Shown: piece by piece, positions 1 to 6,348 of the stretch | Position numbering within the stretch: the stretch's first letter is position 1 | Layout of the letters: each line of letters opens with the position of its first letter | Assembly (NCBI GenBank): GCA_001313065.1 | Contig: BBFD01000229.1 | Location: forward strand, 1-6,348 | DNA length: 6,348 bases | Direction of reading: 5' to 3' | DNA from: Silvimonas sp. JCM 19000 | GTDB lineage: Bacteria > Pseudomonadota > Gammaproteobacteria > Burkholderiales > Chitinibacteraceae | Position numbers and translations under genes: made by a program | The notes under the pieces: generated by a model | Told to the model about the DNA's origin: nothing | The model's database searches: none | The model's input: the letters and a program-made list of their open reading frames with translations, nothing else

Positions 1-74
1 CGCCGGTGCGCGCCGTGATCAGTAATTCGTTCGCCTTTGGCGGTAATAACATTGCTTTGGTCCTTGCAACATGA
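1..74 (+). CDS. apeO: 3' end of a beta-ketoacyl-ACP synthase (ApeO-like), partial
   Basis: Only the last 23 codons and the stop are present, read from base 3; the gene begins outside the window. The tail contains SNSFAFGGNN, the glycine-rich C-terminal motif (NxFAFGGxN) of FabF/FabB-type condensing enzymes. The same motif ends the complete ketosynthase downstream (NNFAFGGIN), so two ketosynthases flank the dehydratase and reductase genes. In aryl polyene clusters the order ketosynthase ApeO, dehydratase ApeP, reductase ApeQ, ketosynthase ApeR is known, and this fragment fits the ApeO position. ApeO is the elongating ketosynthase that pairs with the chain-length partner ApeC. Its stop overlaps the next start by 4 bases (ATGA). 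The family call is firm; the ApeO assignment rests on gene order. Confidence 0.72.
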   Translation, partial: PVRAVISNSFAFGGNNIALVLAT

Positions 75-529
75 AGCCACATTCTTTTCCCATCGCTGAT
101 CTGGTGCCGCATGCGGGCCCGATGCTGTTGCTGGATGCGCTGGTCAGCGTCGATAAAGGCACGCTGACCGCCCGCGTCACGCCGCGCGCAGATGATTTAT
201 TTGACGTCAATGGCGAAGTCGGCGCCTGGTTGGGCCTGGAATATATGGCGCAAACCACGGCCGCGCTGGCGGGCTGGGAAGGTCTGCAACGCGGCGAGAC
301 GCCTCGCGTCGGCTTTATCCTGGGGACGCGGCGCTATGTGACGCACGTGTCCAGCTTTGTCGTGGGCCAGCCCCTGCTGATTACGGTCACGCGCGAATTC
401 GAGGCCGATAACGGCATCGGCGTCACCGCATGTCGCATTACCAGCCCGGACGGCGTCGTGCTGGCCGAGGCGATGATTTCCGCTTACCAGCCAGATGATC
501 TGGCGGCATACCTTAAAGAGCACGCATGA
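71..529 (+). CDS. apeP: ApeP-like hot-dog 3-hydroxyacyl-ACP dehydratase
   Basis: This is an intact 152-residue protein, about the normal length for a single hot-dog domain. Residues 11-22 (LVPHAGPMLLLD) resemble the FabZ active-site segment, with His14 in the place of the catalytic histidine. LEYMAQ at 56-61 supplies Glu57, in the position of the FabZ helix acid. The role inferred from the family is removal of water from 3-hydroxyacyl-ACP after each elongation cycle, giving the conjugated double bonds of an aryl polyene. It is cytosolic and has no signal peptide. The start ATG overlaps the upstream stop (ATGA) and no good ribosome binding site precedes it, which suggests translational coupling. 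Its own stop overlaps the ketoreductase start in the same way. A FabZ/FabA paralogue is the alternative, but the neighbours favour ApeP. Confidence 0.8.
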   Translation: MKPHSFPIADLVPHAGPMLLLDALVSVDKGTLTARVTPRADDLFDVNGEVGAWLGLEYMAQTTAALAGWEGLQRGETPRVGFILGTRRYVTHVSSFVVGQPLLITVTREFEADNGIGVTACRITSPDGVVLAEAMISAYQPDDLAAYLKEHA

Positions 530-1261
530 GTTCTTCCGCTTCTACCGTCCTCGTGACCGGCTCCAGCCGCGGCATAGGCCGCGCCATCGCATTGCGCCTG
601 GCGCGCGAGGGCTATGATCTGGTGCTGCATTGTCGCAGCCGTCGCGAACAGGCCGAGGCCGTCGCCAACGAAATCACCGCGCTGGGCCGCAGCGTGCAAA
701 TCCTGCAGTTTGATGTGGCCGACCGCCTGGAAACCCGCGCTACGCTGGAAGCTATGTGGCGCAGCATGGCGCGCCCTATGGCGTGGTCTGCAACGCGGGC
801 ATCGCCGCCGACGCGCCTTTCCGGGCATGAGCGAAGTGGACTGGGACAGCGTCATCCTGACCAATCTGGACGGCTTTTATAACGTGCTGCAGCCGCTGGT
901 CATGCCGATGATCCAGACGCGGCGGCCGGGGCGCATCGTGACGCTGTCGTCGGTGTCGGGTGTGATCGGCAATCGTGGCCAGGTGAACTACAGCGCCGCC
1001 AAGGCGGGCATTATCGGCGCCACCAAGGCGCTGGCGCTGGAACTGGCCAAGCGCAAAATCACCGTCAATTGCGTGGCACCCGGCCTGATCGATACCGAAA
1101 TGGTGGACCCGCTGGTGCTGGAAGAAGCGCTCAAGCTGATCCCGGCCAAGCGCATGGGCCATGCTGAAGAAGTGGCGGCGGCGGTCAGCTTTTTTTTGAT
1201 CTCGCCCGACGCCAGCTATATCACCCGCCAGGTGTTACAGGTAAACGGAGGCCTGGCATGA
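526..1261 (+). CDS. apeQ: ApeQ-like 3-oxoacyl-ACP reductase (FabG family), two apparent frameshifts
   Basis: This is a short-chain dehydrogenase/reductase that would reduce 3-oxoacyl-ACP with NADPH in aryl polyene synthesis. The N-terminus (frame of base 526) has the cofactor motif TGSSRGIG at residues 11-18. The middle, in a second frame, carries the structural motif CNAGI. The C-terminal half, in a third frame, has LSSVSG with the catalytic Ser, and NYSAAKAG with the Tyr-x-x-x-Lys pair. It ends in VNGGLA. The frame is lost twice, at about 753 (between GAAG and CTATG) and about 821 (TTCCGGG, expected TTCCCGGG). Adding one base at each site gives a continuous protein of about 245 residues, normal for FabG. 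A T8 run at 1190-1197 seems to add one Phe (VSFFLIS; the family expects one Phe). AAAGAG shortly before the ATG is a fair ribosome binding site. Sequence error is more likely than decay because all catalytic motifs survive. Confidence 0.83.
1247..1251 (+). promoter_or_regulatory. Ribosome binding site of apeR
   Basis: GGAGG lies inside the last codons of the reductase gene, 6 bases before ATG 1258 and 9 before the in-frame ATG 1261. Spacing slightly favours 1258, but both starts are acceptable and differ by one Met. Starting at 1258 gives the same ATGA overlap seen at the two upstream junctions. Confidence 0.7.
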
Positions 1262-2488
1262 TGCGGCGTGTGGTGGTCACCGGCATGGCCGGCATCAGCC
1301 CATCGGCAATGACTGGCCCAGCATCGAAGCCAGTTTGCGGGCACGGCGCAGCGGCGTGCAGCGGCTGGAAGCATGGACGCAATATGACGGCCTGAACACG
1401 GCATTGGGCGCGCCCGCCGCGCCGTTTGAACTGCCGCCCGAAACCTATAACCGCAAACGCACGCGCAGCATGGGCCGCGTGGCGCTGATGGCCGTGCGCA
1501 CGGCCGAACTGGCGCTGGCGCAGGCAGGCTTGCTGGGCGATCCGCTCCTTACCCAAGGCCGTACCGGGGTGGCTTATGGTTCCAGCACCGGCACGCCGGA
1601 TGCGGTGGCCGACTTTGGCAAGATGCTGCTTAACCAGTCCACCGAGGCGTCAACGCCAACAGCTACCTGAAAATGATGGGCCACACCACGGCGGTGAATA
1701 TCGCGGTGTTCTTTGGCCTGACCGGGCGCGTATATACCACGTCCAGCGCCTGTACCTCGGGCAGCCAGGGTATCGGCTACGCCTACGAGGCCATCCGTTA
1801 TGGCCAGGCCGATGTGATGATTGCGGGCGGGGCGGAAGAGCTGAATGTGACCGAGGCGGCGGTGTTCGATACGCTGTTCGCCACCAGCACCCGCAATGAT
1901 GCCCCGCACACCACGCCGCAACCGTATGACGCCGGCCGCGACGGGCTGGTCATCGGCGAAGGCGCAGGCACGCTGATCCTGGAAGAATACGAACACGCGC
2001 TGGCACGCGGCGCGACCATCCATGCCGAGCTGATCGGCTATGGCAGCAACTGCGACGGCAGCCATGTCACGCAACCGAACGCCGCCACTATGGCCATCGC
2101 CATGCGTCTGGCTTTGCAGGACGCGCGGCTAGAGGCCGACGCCATCGGTTATGTGAATGGCCACGGCACCGCCACCGAGCAGGGCGATATCGCCGAAACG
2201 CTAGCCACGCAGCAGGTGTTTGGCGCGGGAATTCCAATCTCCAGCCTCAAGAGTTATATGGGCCACACGCTGGGTGCCTGTGGCGCGCTCGAGGCCTGGC
2301 TAAGCATTGAGATGATGAACCACGGCTGGTTTGCCCCGACCATCAATCTGAATACACCTGACCCACGTTGCGCTGCGCTCGATTACATCGTCGGGGACGG
2401 TCGTGAGCTGGATTGCGATTATGTAGTCAGCAATAACTTTGCCTTTGGCGGCATCAATACGTCGCTGGTGTTCCGCCGCGTGCGCTGA
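1258..2488 (+). CDS. apeR: ApeR-like beta-ketoacyl-ACP synthase (FabF family), two apparent frameshifts
   Basis: This is a condensing enzyme of the FabF type, probably the extra ketosynthase of an aryl polyene cluster. After correction it is about 410 residues, normal for the family. The N-terminus RRVVVTGMAGISP is in the frame of 1258. One missing C near 1298-1301 (AGCCCATCGG, expected AGCCCCATCGG) shifts it, and a missing G near 1646-1648 (GAGGCGTC, expected GAGGGCGTC) shifts it again. The last 272 residues are uninterrupted. The catalytic triad is complete: Cys166 in SSACTSGSQ, His303 in NGHGTATEQGD and His337 in SYMGHTLGACG (corrected numbering). The C-terminal loop is NNFAFGGIN. An intact Cys means it is a working ketosynthase and not a chain-length factor. 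It is the last gene of the operon and is followed by a strong terminator. Frameshifts here look like homopolymer errors. Confidence 0.85.
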
Positions 2489-2519
2489 GCTTCATGGCGC
2501 CCGCACACTATTGCGGACG

Positions 2520-2550
2520 AAAAAACCGGCTACCAGAGCCGGTTTTTTTT
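2520..2550. terminator. Bidirectional intrinsic terminator between apeR and tal
   Basis: The stem CCGGCT (2526-2531) pairs perfectly with AGCCGG (2537-2542) around a 5-base loop. It is flanked by A6 on the left and T8 on the right. The flanking runs also pair, and each provides a U-tract for the transcript coming from the opposite side. It sits 31 bases after the apeR stop and 16 bases after the tal stop, so it can end both convergent transcripts. Confidence 0.92.
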
Positions 2551-2566
2551 ATTGCTGCATGACTGC

Positions 2567-3652
2567 TTAGGCGGTCAGTTGCAGCAGCTTGTCGAACGCT
2601 TCGTCGAACAGCTTCAGACCTTCAACCTGCAGTTGTTCACCGATCAGGTTGTAGTTGATGCCCAGGTTGCGCAGGGCAACCAGTGCTTGCACCGATTCTT
2701 CGATTTGCGTGTCGAGCTTGTTTTCAGCAACGCCGTGGTCGCGGAAGGCGTCCAGGGTAGCGTCCGGCACGGTGTTAACCGTTTCCGGGCCGATCAGTTC
2801 TTCCACGTACATGGTGTCACGGAAGGCTGCGTTTTTTTGGTGCCGGTGGAAGCCCACAGCAGGCGTTGCGGGTTGGCGCCCTTGGCCTTCAGTGCAGCAA
2901 AACGGTCGCCGTGGAACAGCTTTTTTTGTAGTGCTGGTAAGCCACTTTAACGAAGGCGATGGCGATCTTGCCTTGCAGTGCCTTGGCTTCAGCGGAGCCG
3001 ATGGCGTCCAGTTTTTTTTGTCGATCAGCGTGTCAACGCGCGACAGGAACACCGAAGCCACAGCCTGGATCTTGTCGATCGGCTGGCCAGCGGCAACGCG
3101 TGCTTCCAGACCGCGCACATAGGCGTTCAGGATGTCGTCGACGTGAACCAGGTTGAACATCAGCGTGACGTTAACGTTGATGCCCGAGGTGATCAGTTCT
3201 TCAAACGCGATCACGCCAGCCGGGGTGGCCGGCACTTTGATCATGGCGTTGGGGCGGTTGATGGCGGCCCACAGACGCTTGGCGTTTTCGATGGTGCCAG
3301 CGGCATCGTTGGCCAGGGCCGGCGATACTTCGAGGCTGACGTAGCCGTCCAGACCGTTGCTGTCACGGTAGATGGAAGCGGTCAGATCGCAAGTGGCCTG
3401 GATATCCGGCACAACCAGCGCTTCGTAGCGTTGTTCGGCGCTCAGATTCTGCTTTTTCAGCTCGGCCAGATCGCCTGCGTACAGGGCGTCGGAGCTGATC
3501 GACTTGTAGAAAATAGCCGGGTTGGAGGTGACGCCTGCAATGCCGTCTTCCTGCAACAGCTTGGCCAGTTCGCCCGATTTGATCAGACCGCGGGACAGGT
3601 TATCCAGCCAGATGCGTTGCCCAAAGGGCTTGATGGCAGCGATTCTACTCAT
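2567..3652 (-). CDS. tal: Transaldolase (long form), with three inflated poly-A tracts
   Basis: Transaldolase transfers a dihydroxyacetone unit between sugar phosphates in the non-oxidative pentose phosphate pathway, in the cytosol. GVTSNPAIF at residues 40-48 and AMIKVPAT with the Schiff-base Lys139 identify the roughly 360-residue form; E. coli TalB is about 317 residues. ATG 3652 is chosen because AAGGTG (3659-3664) lies 6 bases upstream and MSRIAAIKPFGQ fits the family N-terminus. As written, residues from just after DTLIDKK to just before NAAFRDT make no family sense. Removing two A's from each of three coding-strand A runs (3012-3019, 2921-2927, 2832-2838) restores the expected sequence, including LDAIGSAEAKAL, YKKLFHGDRF and WASTGTKNAAF. 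The three changes sum to six bases, so the frame stays open throughout. The corrected length is 359 residues. It lies downstream of phoR but probably has its own promoter. Confidence 0.9.
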   Translation of the reverse strand: MSRIAAIKPFGQRIWLDNLSRGLIKSGELAKLLQEDGIAGVTSNPAIFYKSISSDALYAGDLAELKKQNLSAEQRYEALVVPDIQATCDLTASIYRDSNGLDGYVSLEVSPALANDAAGTIENAKRLWAAINRPNAMIKVPATPAGVIAFEELITSGINVNVTLMFNLVHVDDILNAYVRGLEARVAAGQPIDKIQAVASVFLSRVDTLIDKKNWTPSAPLKPRHCKARSPSPSLKWLTSTTKKAVPRRPFCCTEGQGRQPATPAVGFHRHQKNAAFRDTMYVEELIGPETVNTVPDATLDAFRDHGVAENKLDTQIEESVQALVALRNLGINYNLIGEQLQVEGLKLFDEAFDKLLQLTA

Positions 3653-3676
3653 TGCATTCACCTTAATCTTTGTTTG

Positions 3677-3709
3677 AAAAAAAACGGCGCGGACCCGCGC
3701 GATTCGCCG
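3677..3709 (-). other. GC-rich hairpin followed by U-tract in the tal leader
   Basis: In the - strand transcript GCGCG-GGTC-CGCGC (3700-3687) forms a 5-pair hairpin. An alternative, CGGCG (3709-3705) with CGCCG (3689-3685), ends directly before a T8 run (3684-3677). The shape is that of an intrinsic terminator placed between the likely promoter and the start codon. If transcription begins near 3706, only the inner hairpin would be complete, so an attenuator role is uncertain. The T run may be overlong, like others in this window. Confidence 0.35.
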
Positions 3710-3712
3710 CGT

Positions 3713-3741
3713 ATTATCCGCCAACCGAAAGGGTTTGACAC
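3713..3741 (-). promoter_or_regulatory. Candidate sigma70 promoter of tal
   Basis: On the - strand GTGTCA (3741-3736; 4 of 6 to TTGACA) and GATAAT (3718-3713; 5 of 6 to TATAAT) are 17 bases apart, the ideal spacing. A start near 3706 would give a leader of about 54 bases. It is the best match I found in the 238-base gap between phoR and tal. The call is by eye only. Confidence 0.5.
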
Positions 3742-3825
3742 CGATCGCCCGCTAAAAAAAGTTTGTGCAGCGGCAATCGCACGCGCCCATGGGTACGCCA
3801 GTATATGGGGGCGTTGATTCAATTT

Positions 3826-3847
3826 AAAACACTCGCGTAAGTGTTTT
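3826..3847 (-). terminator. Candidate terminator after phoR
   Basis: AAAACACT (3826-3833) and AGTGTTTT (3840-3847) are a perfect 8-base inverted repeat around a 6-base loop, 43 bases after the phoR stop. In the - strand transcript the stem ends in UUUU followed by AAAUUG. The stem has few G/C pairs and the U-tract is short, so termination would be partial at best. It would separate phoR from tal. Confidence 0.5.
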
Positions 3848-3890
3848 CGGCAAACGGCGGGGTACTTTTGTCGCGTCGTCAGCCAAAACT

Positions 3891-5179
3891 TTAATCGGGT
3901 AAGAGTCGATGTGCGGGGAATTTGACCGCAAACTCGCTGCCCTCACCCAGGCGCGATTTGACCTGCAACTGCGCCTGATGCCGCTGCAGAATGTGTTTGA
4001 CGATGGCCAGGCCCAGGCCGGTGCCGCCGGTGGCGCGGGAACGACCGCGATCTACGCGATAAAAGCGCTCGGTCAGCCGCGGCACGTGTTCGGGCGCCAC
4101 GCCGATGCCGGTGTCTTGCACGCTGAAAATGCCGTGGCCGTTGTCGACGCGCCAGTTCAGCGTGATGCTGCCGCCCGCAGGTGTGTAGCGAATGGCGTTG
4201 GACACCAGATTGCCAAACGCCGAATGCAGTTCGTCGTGATTGCCCATCAAACGTTGCGTAGCCAGCGTGCCCAGTTCGATGCGGTGCTTGCCTTGCGACA
4301 AACCATCCGCCTCGGCCTGCATCAGCACAATCAACTGCTGCACGTCGACTTCTTCTTCTTTCATTTGCTGGCCGTTTTCGAGCTTGGACAGCGTTAGCAG
4401 ATCATCCACCAGCCGCGTCATGCGCTGCGTCTGGTCATACATTAATTGCAGTTGTTGATTACGCGTGGCCGGTTCGAGGTCGGGCAAATCGATAAACGTT
4501 TCGATAAAGCCGCCCACCACCGTCAGCGGGGTACGCAATTCATGCGACACGTTGGCAATAAAGTCACGGTGCACGGTCTGCACCCGGTCGAGCTGGGTGA
4601 TATCGCGGCTGAGCAGCAATTTGCGCGTCATATCAAACGGCACCAGCTGCACCGACAACACGTGTTCTTGCGGCCGTGTAGTGCGCAACACCACCGGATG
4701 GGTGAAATCCTGGCTGCGCAGATAATCGCGCAGGGCGGGCTGGCGCACGATGTTGGTAATGATCTGCCAGACGTCGCTCACGCGGTCGATGCACAGATGC
4801 TGCGTGGCGGCCGGATTGCACCATTCGATGCGGTCGTGTTCATCCAGGATGATCACGCCATCAGGCAAGGCTTCGCCCGCACTGGTGAAGCGATCGAGGG
4901 CATGTGCCAGTCGTTCTTGCGCTTTTTTTTGCACGCGGACTTGTTGATAGAGGCGATCGAACACGTCCTGCCACATCAGAAAACTGCCAGGCACATTGTC
5001 CACGCGCGGTTCTGCATCCAGATATGCAGACGGCCGAGGTTGAGCAAATGGAAGGCGATGGCCAGGGAGAGAAACACAACGGCCAGACCAAGGCCCCAGA
5101 CCGCACCGCCTATCGCGCTGGCAAACAGGCAGACGAAGGCAATCGATACGTAATAAATCAGCGAGCGCAGCCAGATCAT
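3891..5179 (-). CDS. phoR: PhoR phosphate-regulon sensor histidine kinase, one apparent frameshift
   Basis: PhoR autophosphorylates and passes phosphate to PhoB when phosphate is scarce; in high phosphate it helps remove it. Start ATG 5179 gives MIWLRSLIYY and two hydrophobic segments at about residues 7-25 and 27-48, which anchor the protein in the inner membrane with no large periplasmic domain, as in known PhoR. A PAS-like region follows (GVIILDEHDRIEWCNPA). The H-box NVSHELRTPLT has the phospho-accepting His at about residue 213, followed by the N-box NLVSNAIRYTP and the ATP-lid motifs DTGIG, LTERFYRVD and GTGLGLAIVKH. The frame breaks at 5008-5009 (AACCGCGC on the coding strand, expected AACCCGCGC). 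One added C joins MQN to PRVDNVPGSF and gives about 429 residues, the usual length. An A8 run (4930-4923, VQKKAQ) may contain one extra Lys codon. Confidence 0.92.
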
Positions 5180-5357
5180 TCAGGGTTTCCGACGCTGGAG
5201 TAGAGAAGGGGCGAACGGGCACGCCGCACCCGCCAGCCCATCGGGCCACGCGCTAAAGCGTGGGCACCGACTAGCTTGCCAAGGTGATGTGACAGCGGTT
5301 TTTTTAGCGCGTCAAGGTGTGCCGTAGCGCCGCCATAATGCCACGAAGGCGGGTGGC
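5180..5357 (-). other. phoB-phoR intergenic region with inverted repeats
   Basis: The gap is 178 bases, long for a phoB-phoR pair, and has no supported gene. It holds a perfect hairpin CCACGC (5246-5251) with GCGTGG (5258-5263), loop GCTAAA. It also holds a 10-base inverted repeat, ACGCGCTAAA (5248-5257) with TTTAGCGCGT (5303-5312). The two pairings share bases and cannot form together. A T7 run (5299-5305) abuts the right arm. No U-tract follows the hairpin in the transcript, so it is not a standard terminator; RNA processing or a folding switch is possible. Confidence 0.5.
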
Positions 5358-6042
5358 TTACTGTGCGGAAAGGCGATAACCCGTGCCGCGCACCGTCTGG
5401 ATCAGGCGATCGTAACCGCTGATTTCCAGCGCCGAACGCAGGCGGCGGATATGCACATCCACTGTGCGTTCTTCCACAAACACATGGTCGCCCCACACCT
5501 GATCCAGCAACTGCGCCCGCGAGTGCACGCGCTCGGGGTGGGTCATAAAGAAGTGCAGCAGGCGGAACTCGGTGGGGCCGAGATCGATGGCGTCGCCGTT
5601 GCCGGTCACGCGATGGGTGATCGGATCCAGCCGCAGACCTTGCACCTCGACCAGATCATCGGTCACTTGCGGCGAACGGCGGCGCAGCACGGCCTTGATG
5701 CGCGCTTGCAGTTCACGCGGCTGAAGGGTTTGGTGATGTAGTCATCGGCACCGGTATCAAGGCCGACGATTTTGTCCTGCTCGTCCGAGCGCGCGGTGAG
5801 CATGATCAGCGGAATCTGCTTGGTGCGCTCTTCGGCGCGCAATTTGCGGGCAAAGTCGATACCGGTCATGCCCGGCAGCATCCAGTCCAGCAAAATCAGA
5901 TCAGCAGCGCGTTGCGCACAATATGCGAGGCGGACTCGGCCGAATCGGCGCGCATGACGTGGTGACCGGCTTGCGTCAGATTGAAAGCGATCAGTTCCTG
6001 GATGGCTGGTTCGTCTTCGACAAGCAGGATATTGGCTGGCAT
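5358..6042 (-). CDS. phoB: PhoB phosphate-regulon response regulator, two apparent frameshifts
   Basis: PhoB is an OmpR-family transcription factor that, once phosphorylated by PhoR, binds pho boxes and activates phosphate-scavenging genes. ATG 6042 is preceded by GAGG (6051-6048) at good spacing and opens [15 protein letters not shown] with the acidic pocket Glu9/Asp10. The corrected receiver domain continues with [10 protein letters not shown] (phospho-accepting Asp53), LTARSD (Thr83) and TKPFS (Lys105). The C-terminal winged helix shows [29 protein letters not shown] and [10 protein letters not shown]. The frame breaks at 5904-5905 (CTGCTGAT, expected CTGCCTGAT) and at 5719-5720 (AGCCGCGT, expected AGCCCGCGT). 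Adding one C at each gives 228 residues, normal for PhoB. As written, the first break would stop the protein after about 47 residues, losing the phosphorylation site. An essential motif set intact on both sides suggests record errors. Confidence 0.93.
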
Positions 6043-6069
6043 TTAAACCTCAGTGGTGCGGGGTGGCGC

Positions 6070-6105
6070 GGCAGCCGGATTAGTTGGAAGCGGGGGATGG
6101 CTGCC
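6070..6105 (-). other. Inverted repeat in the phoB leader
   Basis: GGCAGCC (6070-6076) and GGCTGCC (6099-6105) are perfect 7-base inverted arms around a 22-base spacer. They lie about 20 bases upstream of the phoB ribosome binding site. If the promoter is the pho-box region upstream, this hairpin would be in the phoB 5' untranslated RNA. No known riboswitch is recognised. Confidence 0.4.
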
Positions 6106-6119
6106 CCGAAATTGTTGCG

Positions 6120-6153
6120 AGATTAAGGCCTAAATGTGAACACAATATTACAA
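6120..6153 (-). promoter_or_regulatory. Possible pho box and promoter of phoB
   Basis: On the - strand TTGTAAT-ATTG-TGTTCAC (6153-6136) has the 7-4-7 layout of the 18-base pho box. The first half matches CTGTCAT at 5 of 7 positions; the second half is weak, matching mainly the central TCA. Ten bases further on is TAATCT (6125-6120), a poor -10 but at the spacing usual for PhoB-activated promoters. phoB is autoregulated in well-studied bacteria, which makes the site plausible. The stretch is also clearly more A+T-rich than its surroundings. Confidence 0.4.
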
Positions 6154-6165
6154 GTCTTTGGAGAG

Positions 6166-6285
6166 GAGGCCGTTGCAGCACATCCATTTTGCGTGCCGGC
6201 GGTGCGCGCAATGCTCATGGGCAATACGCCCACTCCGCTTTCTGTGCTCCGGCGGCACGCAAACTGGACGCACTGCAACGGCCTC
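6166..6285. repeat. 120-base imperfect inverted repeat upstream of phoB
   Basis: The outer arms are perfect for 13 bases: GAGGCCGTTGCAG (6166-6178) and its complement at 6273-6285. The next 29 bases of each arm match at 22 positions, including an 11-base block TTTGCGTGCCG on the left. The loop carries a small nested hairpin TGGGC (6218-6222) with GCCCA (6228-6232). Short open frames cross it on both strands, but none has a recognisable domain, and the inverted symmetry accounts for the composition better than coding does. It could be a dispersed non-coding repeat, a structured RNA or a strong transcript end from an upstream gene. Whether it recurs elsewhere in the genome cannot be seen here. 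Confidence 0.65.
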
Positions 6286-6348
6286 AACGCCGGGACTGTT
6301 GTTACTGGCAATGCGCTGCGCGATTGCTAAATCCTTCAACCCCAACCC
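6286..6348. other. Unassigned end of window
   Basis: No gene is supported in this stretch. GCAAT (6308-6312) and ATTGC (6323-6327) flank a self-complementary GCGC core, giving a short, imperfect hairpin of unknown role. The gene upstream of phoB lies beyond the window. Confidence 0.4.

Noticed and set aside
526..1261. apeQ as a true pseudogene
   Set aside because: All catalytic residues are intact across the breaks, both breaks are one-base run losses, and the same error type occurs in phoB and phoR.
3735..3763. TTGACA on the + strand in the phoR-tal gap as a promoter
   Set aside because: The -35 is perfect but no acceptable -10 lies at 16-18 bases, and there is no + strand gene downstream. 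The overlapping - strand promoter fits better.
2552..3817. Long + strand open frames of up to 279 codons opposite tal
   Set aside because: They lie antisense to a confidently identified transaldolase, have no recognisable motifs, and arise from third-position GC bias in the real gene.
4446..5153. A 235-codon + strand open frame opposite phoR
   Set aside because: It is antisense to the kinase, has no domain or ribosome binding site, and its His/Gln/Arg-rich composition is typical of a shadow frame.
5289..5295. CTGTCAC on the - strand upstream of phoR as a pho box
   Set aside because: It is one good half-site, but the positions 11 bases either side do not match, so it is not a direct repeat.
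6123..6345. Small proteins of 62-65 residues on both strands at the window end
   Set aside because: They are explained by the inverted repeat, have no convincing ribosome binding site and mirror each other because the DNA is symmetric.

Overview
The window looks like chromosomal DNA from a fairly GC-rich Gram-negative proteobacterium, most likely a betaproteobacterium of the Burkholderiales (Oxalobacteraceae-like). That placement is inferred from an aryl-polyene-type fatty acid synthase operon, a PhoB/PhoR pair and a long-form transaldolase with the GVTSNPAIF motif. I could not run a database search, so genus is not claimed.

Layout: positions 1-2488 (+ strand) hold the 3' end of an aryl polyene (APE) pigment operon. 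It has the tail of a ketosynthase (ApeO-like), a hot-dog dehydratase (ApeP-like), an SDR ketoreductase (ApeQ-like) and a FabF-like ketosynthase (ApeR-like). All are joined by 4-base ATGA stop/start overlaps, which implies translational coupling. The operon ends at a bidirectional hairpin terminator (2520-2550) shared with the convergent transaldolase gene. Positions 2567-6042 are all on the - strand, read in the order phoB, phoR, tal. PhoR is the membrane histidine kinase and PhoB the response regulator for phosphate starvation; Tal is a pentose phosphate pathway enzyme with its own likely promoter. Positions 6043-6348 contain no gene. They hold the phoB leader and a possible PhoB-binding site, followed by a 120-base imperfect inverted repeat that coding does not explain.

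The most striking property is the state of the reading frames. apeQ, apeR, phoR and phoB are interrupted by seven single-base losses, each repaired by adding one G or C to a G/C run or single C. In contrast, A/T runs in tal, phoR and apeQ are two or three bases longer than the protein families require. Every correction gives a full-length protein with intact active-site motifs. The directional pattern across unrelated and partly housekeeping genes points to systematic homopolymer errors in the sequence record rather than decay. I give corrected reading frames for each gene.

I found no mobile element, CRISPR array, tRNA or rRNA, and no convincing new multi-gene system. The best candidate for something undescribed is the inverted repeat at 6166-6285.
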